A stretch of 64,000 bases of DNA, from the NCBI GenBank assembly GCA_947471745.1, contig CANJKZ010000065.1, forward strand, positions 620,001 through 684,000, written 5' to 3'. Shown here in pieces: positions 1-15,000 of this stretch; the first letter of the stretch is position 1; every line of letters starts with the position of its first letter. The position numbers and the translations under genes were made by a program. Below the pieces are notes generated by a model. It saw only the letters and a program-made list of their open reading frames with translations. It was not told where the DNA came from and made no database searches. This stretch comes from Closterium sp. Naga37s-1 (lineage: Eukaryota; Streptophyta; Zygnematophyceae; Desmidiales; Closteriaceae).

Positions 1-3000
1 ATCTCTACCTGCCTATCCCCTGTCCGATCTCTACCTGCCTATCCCCTGTCCGATCTCTACCTGCCTATCCCCCTGTCCGATCTCTACCTGCCTATCCCCT
101 GTCCGATCTCTAACCTGCCTATCCCCTGTCCGATCTCTACCTGCCTATCCCCTGTCCGATCTCTACCTGCCTATCCCCCGTCCGATCTCTACCTGCCTAT
201 CCCCTGTCCGATCTCTACCTGCCTATCCCCTGTCCGATCTCTACCTGCCTATCCCTGTCCGATCTCTACCTGCCTATCCCCTGTCCGATCTCTACCTGCC
301 TATCCCCTGTCCGATCTCTACCTGCCTATCCCCTGTCCGATCTCTACCTGCCTATCCCCTGTCCGATCTCTACCTGCCTATCCCCTGTCCGATCTCTACC
401 TGCCTATCCCCTGTCCGATCTCTACCTGCCTATCCCCTGTCCGATCTCTACCTGCCTATCCCCTGTCCGATCTCTACCTGCCTATCCCGATCTCTACCTG
501 CCTACCCCCTGTCGATCTCTACCTGCCTATCCCCTGTCCGATCTCTACCTGCCTATCCCCTGTCCGATCTCTACCTGCCTATCCCCTGTCCGATCTCTAC
601 CTGCCTATCCCCTGTCCGATCTCTACCTGCCTATCCCCTGTCCGATCTCTACCTGCCTATCCCCTGTCCGATCTCTACCTGCCTATCCCCTGTCCGATCT
701 CTACCTGCCTATCCCCTGTCCGATCTCTACCTGCCTATCCCCTGTCCGATCTCTACCTGCCTATCCCCCGTCCGATCTCTACCTGCCTATCCCCTGTCCG
801 ATCTCTACCTGCCTATCCCCTGTCCGATCTCTACCTGCCTATCCCCTGTCCGATCTCTACCTGCCTATCCCCTGTCCGATCTCTACCTGCCTATCCCCTG
901 TCCGATCTCTACCTGCCTATCCCCTGTCCGATCTCTACCTGCCTATCCCCTGTCCGATCTCTACCTGCCTATCCCCTGTCCGATCTCTACCTGCCTATCC
1001 CCTGTCCGATCTCTACCTGCCTATCCCCTGTCCGATCTCTACCTGCCTATCCCCTGTCCGATCTCTACCTGCCTATCCCCTGTCCGATCTCTACCTGCCT
1101 ATCCCTGTCCGATCTCTAACCTGCCTATCCCCTGTCCGATCTCTACCTGCCTATCCCCTGTCCGATCTCTACCTGCCTATCCCCTGTCCGATCTCTACCT
1201 GCCTATCCCCTGTCCGATCTCTACCTGCCTATCCCCTGTCCGATCTCTACCTGCCTATCCCCTGTCCGATCTCTACCTGCCTATCCCCTGTCCGATCTCT
1301 ACCTGCCTATCCCCTGTCCGATCTCTACCTGCCTATCCCCTGTCCGAATCTCTACCTGCCTATCCCCTGTCCGATCTCTACCTGCCTATCCCCTGTCCGA
1401 TCTCTACCTGCCTATCCCCTGTCCGATCTCTACCTGCCTATCCCCTGTCCGATCTCTACCTGCCTATCCCCTGCCTAATCCCCCTGTCGATCTCTACCTG
1501 CCTATCCCCTGTCCGATCTCTACCTGCCTATCCCCTGTCCGATCTCTACCTGCCTATCCCCTGTCCGATCTCTACCTGCCTATCCCCCGTCCGATCTCTA
1601 CCTGCGCTATCCCCTGTCCGATCTCTACCTGCCTATCCCCTGTCCGATCTCTACCTGCCTATCCCCCTGTCCATCTCTACCTGCCTATCCCCTGTCCGAT
1701 CTCTACCTGCCTATCCCCCTGTCCGATATCTACCTGCCTATCCCCGTCGATCTCTACCTGCCTATCCCCTGTCCGATCTCTACCTGCCTATCCCTCCGTC
1801 CGATCTCACCTGCCTATCCCTTCCGTACTCTACCTGCCTATCCCCTGTCCGATCTCTACTGCCTATCCCCTGTCCGATCCTCTACCTGCCTATCCCCCTG
1901 TCCGATCTCTACCTGCTATCACCTGTCGATCTCTACTGCCTATCCCCCGTCCGATCTCTACCCTGCCTATCCCCTGTCCGATCTCTACCTGCCTATCCCC
2001 TGTCCGATCTCTACCTGCCTATCCCCTGTCCGATCTCTACCTGCCTATCCCCTGTCCGATCTCTACCTGCCTATCCCCTGTCCGATCTCTACCTGCCTAT
2101 CCCCTGTCCGATCTCTACCTGCCTATCCCCTGTCCGATCTCTACCTGCCTATCCCCTGTCCGATCTCTACCTGCCTATCCCCTGTCCGATCTCTACCTGC
2201 CTATCCCCTGTCCGATCTCTACCTGCCTATCCCCTGTCCGATCTCTACCTGCCTATCCCCCGTCCGATCTCTACCTGCCTATCCCCTGTCCGATCTCTAC
2301 CTGCCTATCCCCTGTCCGATCTCTACCTGCCTATCCCCTGTCCCGATCTCTACCTGCCTATCCCCTGTCCGATCTCTACCTGCCTATCCCCTGTCCGATA
2401 TCTACCTGCCTATTCCCCTGTCCGATCTCTACCTGCCTATCCCCTGTCCGAGTCTCTACCTGCCTATCCCCTGTCCGATCTCTACCTGCCTATCCCCTGT
2501 CGCGATCTCTCTGCCTATCCGCTGTCCGATCTCTACCTGCCTATCCCCCGTCCGATCTCTACCTGCCTATCCCCTGTCCGATCTCTACCTGCCTATCCCC
2601 TGTCCGATCTCTACCTGCCTATCCCCTGTCCGATCTCTACCTGCCTATCCCCTGTCCGATCTCTACCTGCCTATCCCCTGTCCGATCTCTACCTGCCTAT
2701 CCCCTGTCCGATCTCTACCTGCCTATCCCCTGTCCGATCTCTACCTGCCTATCCCCTGTCCGATCTCTACCTGCCTATCCCCTGTCCGATCTCTACCTGC
2801 CTATCCCCTGTCCGATCTCTACCTGCCTATCCCCCGTCCGATCTCTACCTGCCTATCCCCTGTCCGATCTCTACCTGCCTATCCCCCTGTCCGATCTCTA
2901 CCTGCCTATCCCCCTGTCCGATCTCTACCTGCCTATCCCCTGTCCGATCTCTACCTGCCTATCCCCTGTCCGATCTCTACCTGCCTATCCCCTGTCCGAT

Positions 3001-6000
3001 CTCTACCTGCCTATCCCCTGTCCGATCTCTACCTGCCTATCCCCTGTCCGATCTCTACCTGCCTATCCCCTGTCCGATCTCTACCTGCCTATCCCCTGTC
3101 CGATCTCTACCTGCCTATCCCCTGTCCGATCTCTACCTGCCTATCCCCTGTCCGATCTCTACCTGCCTATCCCCCTGTCCGATCTCTACCTGCCTATCCC
3201 CTGTCCGATCTCTACCTGCCTATCCCCTGTCCGATCTCTACCTGCCTATCCCCTGTCCGATCTCTACCTGCCTATCCCCTGTCCGATCTCTACCTGCCTA
3301 TCCCCTGTCCGATCTCTACCTGCCTATTCCCCTGTCCGATCTCTACCTGCCTATCCCCTGTCCGATCTCTACCTGCCTATCCCCTGTCCGATCTCTACCT
3401 GCCTATCCCCTGTCCGATCTCTACCTGCCTATCCCCTGTCCGATCTCTACCTGCCTATCCCCTGTCCGATCTCTACCTGCCTATCCCCTGTCCGATCTCT
3501 ACCTGCCTATCCCCTGTCCGATCTCTACCTGCCTATCCCCCGTCCGATCTCTACCTGCCTATCCCCTGTCCGATCTCTACCTGCCTATCCCCCTGTCCGA
3601 TCTCTACCTGCCTATCCCCTGTCCGATCTCTACCTGCCTATCCCCTGTCCGATCTCTACCTGCCTATCCCCTGTCCGATCTCTACCTGCCTATCCCCTGT
3701 CCGATCTCTACCTGCCTATCCCCTGTCCGATCTCTACCTGCCTATCCCCTGTCCGATCTCTACCTGCCTATCCCCTGTCCGATCTCTACCTGCCTATCCC
3801 CCGTCCGATCTCTACCTGCCTATCCCCCGTCCGATCTCTACCTGCCTATCCCCTGTCCGATCTCTACCTGCCTATCCCCTGTCCGATCTCTAGCTGCCTA
3901 TCCCCTGTCCGATCTCTACCTGCCTATCCCCTGTCCGATCTCTACCTGCCTATCCCCTGTCCGATATCTACCTGCCTATCCCCCGTCCGATCTCTACCTG
4001 CCTATCCCCTGTCCGATCTCTACCTGCCTATCCGCCGTCCGATCTCTACCTGCCTATCCCCTGTCCGATCTCTACCTGCCTATCCCCTGTCCGATCTCTA
4101 CCTGCCTATCCCCCGTCCGATCTCTACCTGCCTATCCCCTGTCCGATCTCTACCTGCCTATCCCCCGTCCGATCTCTACCTGCCTATCCCCTGTCCGATC
4201 TCTACCTGCCTATCCCCTGTCCGATCTCTACCTGCCTATCCCCTGTCCGATCTCTACCTGCCTATCCCCTGTCCGATCTCTACCTGCCTATCCCCTGTCC
4301 GATCTCTACCTGCCTATCCCCTGTCCGATCTCTACCTGCCTATCCCCCGTCCGATCTCTACCTGCCTATCCCCTGTCCGATCTCTACCTGCCTATCCCCT
4401 GTCCGAACTCTACCTGCCTATCCCCTGTCCGATCTCTACCTGCCTATCCCCTGTCCGATCTCTACCTGCCTATCCCCTGTCCGATCTCTACCTGCCTATC
4501 CCCTGTCCGATCTCTACCTGCCTATCCCCTGTCCGATCTCTACCTGCCTATCCCCTGTCCGATCTCTACCTGCCTATCCCCTGTCCGATCTCTACCTGCC
4601 TATCCCCTGTCCGATCTCTACCTGCCTATCCCCTGTCCGATCTCTACCTGCCTATCCCCTGTCCGATCTCTACCTGCCTATCCCCCTGTCCGATCTCTAC
4701 CTGCCTATCCCCCGTCCGATCTCTACCTGCCTATCCCCTGTCCGATCTCTACCTGCCTATCCCCTGTCCGATCTCTTCCTGCCTATCCCCTGTCCGATCT
4801 CTACCTGCCTATCCCCCGTCCGATCTCTACCTGCCTATCCCCTGTCCGATCTCTACCTGCCTATCCCCCGTCCGATCTCTACCTGCCTATCCCCTGTCCT
4901 ATCTCTACCTGCCTATCCCCTGTCCGAACTCTACCTGCCTATCCCCTGTCCGATCTCTACCTGCCTATCCCCTGTCCGATCTCTACCTGCCTATCCCCTG
5001 TCCGATCTCTACCTGCCTATCCCCTGTCCGATCTCTACCTGCCTATCCCCTGTCCGATCTCTACCTGCCTATCCCCTGTCCGATCTCTACCTGCCTATCC
5101 CCTGTCCGATCTCTACCTGCCTATCCCCTGTCCGATCTCCACCTGCCTATCCCCCGTCCGATCTCTACCTGCCTATCCCCTGTCCGATCTCTACCTGCCT
5201 ATCCCCTGTCCGAACTCTACCTGCCTATCCCCTGTCCGATCTCTACCTGCCTATCCCCTGTCCGATCTCTACCTGCCTATCCCCTGTCCGATCTCTACCT
5301 GCCTATCCCCTGTCCGATCTCTACCTGCCTATCCCCTGTCCGATCTCTACCTGCCTATCCCCTGTCCGATCTCTACCTGCCTATCCCCTGTCCGATCTCT
5401 ACCTGCCTATCCCCCGTCCGATCTCTACCTGCCTATCCCCTGTCCGATCTCTACCTGCCTATCCCCTGTCCGATCTCTTCCTGCCTATCCCCTGTCCGAT
5501 CTCTACCTGCCTATCCCCCGTCCGATCTCTACCTGCCTATCCCCTGTCCGATCTCTACCTGCCTATCCCCCGTCCGATCTCTACCTGCCTATCCCCTGTC
5601 CGATCTCTACCTGCCTATCCCCTGTCCGAACTCTACCTGCCTATCCCCTGTCCGATCTCTACCTGCCTATCCCCTGTCCGATCTCTACCTGCCTATCCCC
5701 TGTCCGATCTCTACCTGCCTATCCCCTGTCCGATCTCTACCTGCCTATCCCCTGTCCGATCTCTACCTGCCTATCCCCTGTCCGATCTCTACCTGCCTAT
5801 CCCCTGTCCGATCTCTACCTGCCTATCCCCTGTCCGATCTCTACCTGCCTATCCCCTGTCCGATCTCTACCTGCCTATCCCCCGTCCGATCTCTACCTGC
5901 CTATCCCCTGTCCGATCTCTACCTGCCTATCCCCCGTCCGATCTCTACCTGCCTATCCCCTGTCCGATCTCTACCTGCCTATCCCCTGTCCGATCTCTAC

Positions 6001-9000
6001 CTGCCTATCCCCTGTCCGATCTCTACCTGCCTATCCCCTGTCCGATCTCTACCTGCCTATCCCCTGTCCGATCTCTACCTGCCTATCCCCTGTCCGATCT
6101 CTACCTGCCTATCCCCTGTCCGATCTCTACCTGCCTATCCCCCGTCCGATCTCTACCTGCCTATCCCCCGTCCGATCTCTACCTGCCTATCCCCTGTCCG
6201 ATCTCTACCTGCCTATCCCCTGTCCGATCTCTAGCTGCCTATCCCCTGTCCGATCTCTACCTGCCTATCCCCTGTCCGATCTCTACCTGCCTATCCCCTG
6301 TCCGATATCTACCTGCCTATCCCCCGTCCGATCTCTACCTGCCTATCCCCTGTCCGATCTCTACCTGCCTATCCGCCGTCCGATCTCTACCTGCCTATCC
6401 CCTGTCCGATCTCTACCTGCCTATCCCCTGTCCGATCTCTACCTGCCTATCCCCCGTCCGATCTCTACCTGCCTATCCCCTGTCCGATCTCTACCTGCCT
6501 ATCCCCGTCCGATCTCTACCTGCCTATCCCCTGTCCGATCTCTACCTGCCTATCCCCTGTCCGATCTCTACCTGCCTATCCCCTGTCCGATCTCTACCTG
6601 CCTATCCCCTGTCCGATCTCTACCTGCCTATCCCCTGTCCGATCTCTACCTGCCTATCCCCTGTCCGATCTCTACCTGCCTATCCCCCGTCCGATCTCTA
6701 CCTGCCTATCCCCTGTCCGATCTCTACCTGCCTATCCCCTGTCCGAACTCTACCTGCCTATCCCCTGTCCGATCTCTACCTGCCTATCCCCTGTCCGATC
6801 TCTACCTGCCTATCCCCTGTCCGATCTCTACCTGCCTATCCCCTGTCCGATCTCTACCTGCCTATCCCCTGTCCGATCTCTACCTGCCTATCCCCTGTCC
6901 GATCTCTACCTGCCTATCCCCTGTCCGATCTCTACCTGCCTATCCCCTGTCCGATCTCTACCTGCCTATCCCCTGTCCGATCTCTACCTGCCTATCCCCT
7001 GTCCGATCTCTACCTGCCTATCCCCCGTCCGATCTCTACCTGCCTATCCCCTGTCCGATCTCTACCTGCCTATCCCCTGTCCGATCTCTTCCTGCCTATC
7101 CCCTGTCCGATCTCTACCTGCCTATCCCCCGTCCGATCTCTACCTGCCTATCCCCTGTCCGATCTCTACCTGCCTATCCCCCGTCCGATCTCTACCTGCC
7201 TATCCCCTGTCCTATCTCTACCTGCCTATCCCCTGTCCGAACTCTACCTGCCTATCCCCTGTCCGATCTCTACCTGCCTATCCCCTGTCCGATCTCTACC
7301 TGCCTATCCCCTGTCCGATCTCTACCTGCCTATCCCCTGTCCGATCTCTACCTGCCTATCCCCTGTCCGATCTCTACCTGCCTATCCCCTGTCCGATCTC
7401 TACCTGCCTATCCCCTGTCCGATCTCTACCTGCCTATCCCCTGTCCGATCTCCACCTGCCTATCCCCCGTCCGATCTCTACCTGCCTATCCCCTGTCCGA
7501 TCTCTACCTGCCTATCCCCTGTCCGAACTCTACCTGCCTATCCCCTGTCCGATCTCTACCTGCCTATCCCCTGTCCGATCTCTACCTGCCTATCCCCTGT
7601 CCGATCTCTACCTGCCTATCCCCTGTCCGATCTCTACCTGCCTATCCCCTGTCCGATCTCTACCTGCCTATCCCCTGTCCGATCTCTACCTGCCTATCCC
7701 CTGTCCGATCTCTACCTGCCTATCCCCCGTCCGATCTCTACCTGCCTATCCCCTGTCCGATCTCTACCTGCCTATCCCCTGTCCGATCTCTTCCTGCCTA
7801 TCCCCTGTCCGATCTCTACCTGCCTATCCCCCGTCCGATCTCTACCTGCCTATCCCCTGTCCGATCTCTACCTGCCTATCCCCCGTCCGATCTCTACCTG
7901 CCTATCCCCTGTCCGATCTCTACCTGCCTATCCCCTGTCCGAACTCTACCTGCCTATCCCCTGTCCGATCTCTACCTGCCTATCCCCTGTCCGATCTCTA
8001 CCTGCCTATCCCCTGTCCGATCTCTACCTGCCTATCCCCTGTCCGATCTCTACCTGCCTATCCCCTGTCCGATCTCTACCTGCCTATCCCCTGTCCGATC
8101 TCTACCTGCCTATCCCCTGTCCGATCTCTACCTGCCTATCCCCTGTCCGATCTCTACCTGCCTATCCCCCGTCCGATCTCTACCTGCCTATCCCCTGTCC
8201 GATCTCTACCTGCCTATCCCCTGTCCGATCTCTACCTGCCTATCCCCTGTCCGATCTCTACCTGCCTATCCCCTGTCCGATCTCTACCTGCCTATCCCCC
8301 GTCCGATTTCTACCTGCCTATCCCCTGTCCGATCTCTACCTGCCTATCCCCTGTCCGATCTCTACCTGCCTATCCCCTGTCCGATCTCTACCTGCCTATC
8401 CCCTGTCCGATCTCTACCTGCCTATCCCCTGTCCGATCTCTACCTGCCTATCCCCCGTCCGATCTCTACCTGCCTATCCCCTGTCCGATCTCTACCTGCC
8501 TATCCCCTGTCCGATCTCTACCTGCCTATCCCCTGTCCGATCTCTACCTGCCTATCCCCTGTCCGATCTCTACCTGCCTATCCCCTGTCCGATCTCTACC
8601 TGCCTATCCCCTGTCCGATCTCTACCTGCCTATCCCCCGTCCGATCTCTACCTGCCTATCCCCTGTCCGATCTCTACCTGCCTATCCCCTGTCCGAACTC
8701 TACCTGCCTATCCCCTGTCCGATCTCTACCTGCCTATCCCCTGTCCGATCTCTACCTGCCTATCCCCTGTCCGATCTCTACCTGCCTATCCCCTGTCCGA
8801 TCTCTACCTGCCTATCCCCTGTCCGATCTCTACCTGCCTATCCCCTGTCCGATCTCTACCTGCCTATCCCCTGTCCGATCTCTACCTGCCTATCCCCTGT
8901 CCGATCTCTACCTGCCTATCCCCTGTCCGATCTCTACCTGCCTATCCCCTGTCCGATCTCTACCTGCCTATCCCCCGTCCGATCTCTACCTGCCTATCCC

Positions 9001-11996
9001 CTGTCCGATCTCTACCTGCCTATCCCCTGTCCGATCACTTCCTGCCTATCCCCTGTCCGATCTCTACCTGCCTATCCCCCGTCCGATCTCTACCTGCCTA
9101 TCCCCTGTCCGATCTCTACCTGCCTATCCCCCGTCCGATCTCTACCTGCCTATCCCCTGTCCTATCTCTACCTGCCTATCCCCTGTCCGAACTCTACCTG
9201 CCTATCCCCTGTCCGATCTCTACCTGCCTATCCCCTGTCCGATCTCTACCTGCCTATCCCCTGTCCGATCTCTACCTGCCTATCCCCTGTCCGATCTCTA
9301 CCTGCCTATCCCCTGTCCGATCTCTACCTGCCTATCCCCTGTCCGATCTCTACCTGCCTATCCCCTGTCCGATCTCTACCTGCCTATCCCCTGTCCGATC
9401 TCTACCTGCCTATCCCCTGTCCGATCTCTACCTGCCTATCCCCTGTCCGATCTCTACCTGCCTATCCCCTGTCCGATCTCTACCTGCCTATCCCCTGTCC
9501 GATCTCTACCTGCCTATCCCCTGTCCGATCTCTACCTGCCTATCCCCTGTCCGATCTCTACCTGCCTATCCCCTGTCCGATCTCTACCTGCCTATCCCCT
9601 GTCCGATCTCTACCTGCCTATCCCCTGTCCGATCTCTACCTGCCTATCCCCTGTCCGATCTCTACCTGCCTATCCCCTGTCCGATCTCTACCTGCCTATC
9701 CCCTGTCCGATCTCTACCTGCCTATCCCCTGTCCGATCTCCACCTGCCTATCCCCCGTCCGATCTCTACCTGCCTATCCCCTGTCCGATCTCTACCTGCC
9801 TATCCCCTGTCCGAACTCTACCTGCCTATCCCCTGTCCGATCTCTACCTGCCTATCCCCTGTCCGATCTCTACCTGCCTATCCCCTGTCCGATCTCTACC
9901 TGCCTATCCCCTGTCCGATCTCTACCTGCCTATCCCCTGTCCGATCTCTACCTGCCTATCCCCTGTCCGATCTCTACCTGCCTATCCCCTGTCCGATCTC
10001 TACCTGCCTATCCCCCGTCCGATCTCTACCTGCCTATCCCCTGTCCGATCTCTACCTGCCTATCCCCTGTCCGATCTCTTCCTGCCTATCCCCTGTCCGA
10101 TCTCTACCTGCCTATCCCCCGTCCGATCTCTACCTGCCTATCCCCTGTCCGATCTCTACCTGCCTATCCCCCGTCCGATCTCTACCTGCCTATCCCCTGT
10201 CCGATCTCTACCTGCCTATCCCCTGTCCGAACTCTACCTGCCTATCCCCTGTCCGATCTCTACCTGCCTATCCCCTGTCCGATCTCTACCTGCCTATCCC
10301 CTGTCCGATCTCTACCTGCCTATCCCCTGTCCGATCTCTACCTGCCTATCCCCTGTCCGATCTCTACCTGCCTATCCCCTGTCCGATCTCTACCTGCCTA
10401 TCCCCTGTCCGATCTCTACCTGCCTATCCCCTGTCCGATCTCTACCTGCCTATCCCCCGTCCGATCTCTACCTGCCTATCCCCTGTCCGATCTCTACCTG
10501 CCTATCCCCTGTCCGATCTCTACCTGCCTATCCCCTGTCCGATCTCTACCTGCCTATCCCCTGTCCGATCTCTACCTGCCTATCCCCTGTCCGATTTCTA
10601 CCTGCCTATCCCCTGTCCGATCTCTACCTGCCTATCCCCTGTCCGATCTCTACCTGCCTATCCCCTGTCCGATCTCTACCTGCCTATCCCCTGTCCGATC
10701 TCTACCTGCCTATCCCCTGTCCGATCTCTACCTGCCTATCCCCTGTCCGATCTCTACCTGCCTATCCCCTGTCCGATCTCTACCTGCCTATCCCCTGTCC
10801 GATCTCTACCTGCCTATCCCCTGTCCGATCTCTACCTGCCTATCCCCTGTCCGATCTCTACCTGCCTATCCCCTGTCCGAACTCTACCTGCCTATCCCCT
10901 GTCCGATCTCTACCTGCCTATCCCCTGTCCGATCTCTACCTGCCTATCCCCTGTCCGATCTCTACCTGCCTATCCCCTGTCCGATCTCTACCTGCCTATC
11001 CCCTGTCCGAACTCTACATGCCTATCCCCTGTCCGATCTCTACCTGCCTATCCCCTGTCCGATCTCTACCTGCCTATCCCCTGTCCGATCTCTACCTGCC
11101 TATCCCCTGTCCGATCTCTACCTGCCTATCCCCTGTCCGATCTCTACCTGCCTATCCCCCGTCCGATCTCTACCTGCCTATCCCCTGTCCGATCTCTACC
11201 TGCCTATCCCCTGTCCGAACTCTACCTGCCTATCCCCTGTCCGATCTCTACCTGCCTATCCCCTGTCCGATCTCTACCTGCCTATCCCCTGTCCGATCTC
11301 TACCTGCCTATCCCCTGTCCGATCTCTACCTGCCTATCCCCTGTCCGATCTCTACCTGCCTATCCCCCGTCCGATCTCTACCTGCCTATCCCCTGTCCGA
11401 TCTCTACCTGCCTATCCCCTGTCCGATCTCTACCTGCCTATCCCCTGTCCGATCTCTACCTGCCTATCCCCTGTCCGATCTCTACCTGCCTATCCCCTGT
11501 CCGATCTCTACCTGCCTATCCCCTGTCCGATCTCTACCTGCCTATCCCCCGTCCGATCTCTACCTGCCTATCCCCCGTCCGATCTCTACCTGCCTATCCC
11601 CCGTCCGATCTCTACCTGCCTATCCCCTGTCCGATCTCTACCTGCCTATCCCCCGTCCGATCTCTACCTGCCTATCCCCTGTCCGATCTCTACCTGCCTA
11701 TCCCCTGTCCGATCTCTACCTGCCTATCCCCTGTCCGATCTCTACCTGCCTATCCCCTGTCCGATCTCTACCTGCCTATCCCCCGTCCGATCTCTACCTG
11801 CCTATCCCCCGTCCGATCTCTACCTGCCTATCCCCTGTCCGATCTCTACCTGCCTATCCCCCGTCCGATCTCTGCCTGCCTATCCCCTGTCCGATCTCTA
11901 CCTGCCTATCCCCTGTCCGATCTCTACCTGCCTATCCCCTGTCCGATCTCTACCTGCCTATCCCCTGTCCGATCTCTACCTGCCTATCCCCCGTCC
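1..11996. repeat. Giant 26-bp minisatellite, about 460 units
   Basis: The unit is 26 bp (ATCTCTACCTGCC followed by TATCCCCTGTCCG) and is nearly perfect over most of 12 kb. Irregular one-base indels cluster at about 1460-1960 and 2390-2520. Point variants recur at fixed spacing: GAACTC at 4405, 4926, 5213 and 5629 reappears at 6745, 7239, 7526 and 7942. A rare CTAGCTGCC variant near 3892 reappears near 6232. This shows duplication of blocks of about 89-90 units. The array stops 100 bp before the first recognisable KEA exon, so it is probably intronic or upstream. Because 26 is not a multiple of 3 the array reads open in several frames. That is not evidence of coding. Confidence 0.97.
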
Positions 11997-12097
11997 TTGC
12001 ATGCTCATCCTTGCATGCTCATCCTTGCACTGCCTGCCTTCATCTCCTTCTCACTCACCTCCTTGCCACACAACCCCCTTCCCCCCCACTGCACCAG

Positions 12098-15000
12098 CCG
12101 AACGAGGAGGAGACGCAGCTGTTTGACGTGCTGTGGCTGCTGCTCGCCAGTGTCGTCTTCGTCCCCATCTTCCAGAAACTGCCCGGAGGTACTCACACAC
12201 CCGCCCGCCTCCCATGCTGCCGCCCATGCTGCCACCCATGCTGCCGCCCATGCTGCCACCAACTCATGCTGTCATGCCCGACCTCTCTCCCTCATACTTC
12301 TCTCCCTCACGCCTCCCTCCCTCCTACGTCTCTCTCCCAACACCACAGGCAGCCCCGTGCTGGGATACTTGGCAGTGGGGGCGCTCATCGGTCCGTATGC
12401 ACTCTCCATCAAAAAGCGCGTGCACGGCACCAAGGCTCAGTACTCATCCTCTCTCTCCCTCCCTCCCACCTCTCCCCCTCCTATCTGTATTCCTGGTTTG
12501 CAGGCAGTCCCGTGCTAGGGTACCTGGCAGCGGGGGCGCTCATTGGGCCATACGCGCTGTCAATCATAAAGCATGTGCATGGCACCAAGGCGCTGGCAGA
12601 GTTTGGCGTGGTGTTCCTCATGTTCAACATCGGCCTCGAGGTCTGTCACTCGCTCGTGCTGTAGCAAAGAAGAACAGGTTCGACCTGGATCCAACAGGTG
12701 ACTCGTCCTTAACAGGTAACTCGTCCTTAACAGGTGACTCATGTTCAACATCGGCCTCGAGGTCTGTCACTCACTCACTCGCTCGTTCTGTCTTTTGCTT
12801 GCACTGAATGGGAGGTCGGTGACGTTGCTGCCATGTTAGTTACATGGGAGGTGGGTGACGTTGCTGCCATGTTAGTTACATGGGAGGTGGGTGACGTTGC
12901 TGCCATGTTAGTTGCATGGGAGGTGGGGGCACCAAGGCCCTTGCAGAGTTTGGCGTGGTGTTCCTCATGTTCAACATCGGCCTCGAGGTCTGTCACTGCC
13001 GCTCCTTTTTTAGCCCACTCGATTTGACGATTCAAAGGACGACCGTTGAAACGATTCAAAAGCTCAAAGCTGTGTCGACTCAGAATGTTTGACGCCCTCT
13101 TCCTCATGTTCAACACCAGTGTGTGTGAGGTCAGCCAGTGTTGTGTTTTCACGATGGACTATGCAATTGATTTCGAGGCCTCTTGCAAAAGTTATGTTTC
13201 CAGGACTACTCTTGTATCCTCACGTGCCTGTCAACCCCCTCGTTTAAGCCATCTTTTTGCTCACTCTCTCCATCCTCACCCTCTCACTCGCTCGCTTTTC
13301 TCCACGTCCCTCTCTCCCTGACAAAACCCTATTCTGATCGCCACACCAGCTGTCTCTGGAGCGCCTTCGCTCTATGCGCAAATATGTCTTTGGACTCGGC
13401 TCCGCTCAGGTGTGTGCCTGCTGTCTGTTGCGCACCCTGTTTCCCACTGTCTCTTGCCCTCTTCCTGTGTCCCTCCCGTCTTCTCTCTTCCCTGAATGCT
13501 CTATTCCCCTTTTCACAATGTCCTCTGGCACCCTAAATATCCGTGCCCCGATTGTACACCTCTGCCCATCTGTTCAATCTCCAGGCTTGTTTTATGCCAT
13601 CCCATATGCTTAACCTTTACTCCTCTCCCTCATCTCCCCCCTCTCTCCTGGCCGGTACTGCCAGGTGCTGGTGTCAGCGCTGGCGATAGGGCTGTGTGTG
13701 CTGGCAGTGGCGCGTGTGTCGGGCCCAGCAGCCATTGTCATCGGCAACGGCCTTGCACTCTCGTCCACCGCTGTTGTCCTCCAGGTGGGTCTCTGCTGTT
13801 GTGTGCCTCAGCTGAGCCTTTGTTGCATGCTCTATTTTCAAACTTGAAAGAGCCACAATTTTAGGATCCTCTTAAGCGACTCAGCAAGGAATTCAACGTT
13901 TGAGAGCCAGCAAGCGACTCAAAAGAGAGCCAGTAAGCGACTCAAAAGAGAGCCAGCAAGCGACTCAAAAGAGAGCCAGCAAGCGACTCAAAAGAGAGCC
14001 AGCAAGCGACTCAAAAGAGAGCCAGACTACATGCTTGCAACCCCACGGCCCACCCATTCCTCCACCCTTCACACCGCATCCATCCGCCACGTCCCTCTGC
14101 TCCTCCCCGCCACCCGTCAGGTGCTGCAAGAGCGAGGGGAGAGCACGTCGCGCCATGGGCGAGCCACCTTCTCCGTGCTGCTCTTCCAGGTCGCTGCATG
14201 CTTGCCTCCTTGCTTGCATGCATGCATACATGCATCCGTCTTTTCTTGCCGTGCACCTCATGCCATTCTGCCCTCTGCTGCACGCTGCGCTCTGCATTTG
14301 TCGTCGCCCCCAGCCTCCATTCTGCTCGTGTCACGATGTCTTCATTCCTTTCCACCCCCACCCTGCCTCTTCATGTCCATTTCTACAATGCTGCACCAGT
14401 CCTTTCACCATCGCTTCAGAGACATGGCGCGCATGCCCTTGTGTAACATCCCATCCCATCCCATCCCAACCCATCTTTCCCAACACCCTCTGTTTGGTAA
14501 CGCTTCCTTTCCTCTCATGCCCCCCCATGCCCCATGCCCCATGCGCCATGCCACAGGATCTAGCAGTGGTGGTGTTGCTCATCCTCATTCCGCTTCTCTC
14601 CCCCAACTCCTCCGGAGGGGTGAGTCGCTCCTCCCCTCACTTCCTCCTCTCCTCTCTCTCTGCTCATCTCACACTCCAATCCGCCCACACGTGTTCCCTC
14701 CTACATACATACTATACGACAATGATCTCATCAGTTAACTTATCTTCACTCCCCCGTTCCCATCGCCTCACATGTCTAGTACTGCTGTACTCATTTCCAG
14801 TGTCGGCCTTTCCTCTCCTGCACCAATCATGCTCATCTCCCTCTATCCTTGTTCAATGCCCACCAGGGCGTGGGGTTGACTTTTGAGTCGACTCAAAACT
14901 CAGCTCTCCTGCACCAATTGTGCTCGTCTCACTCCCTCTATCCTTGTTTGACTTTCACCAGGGCGTGGGATTCAAGGCGATAGCGGAGGCGCTAGGGGTG

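Noticed and set aside
1..11996. CRISPR-like regular repeats
   Set aside because: Repeat units are contiguous with no unique spacers, and the context is a eukaryotic gene.
11018..12664. 548-residue plus-strand open frame
   Set aside because: Most of it is the 26-bp minisatellite read through. Only its last part overlaps a real KEA exon.
14881..14898. A third in-frame Asp-Phe-stop at the first palindrome
   Set aside because: The Asp-Phe-stop reading here is not in the frame of the GVGF exon, so it does not support the poison-exon pattern seen at 19025 and 38482.
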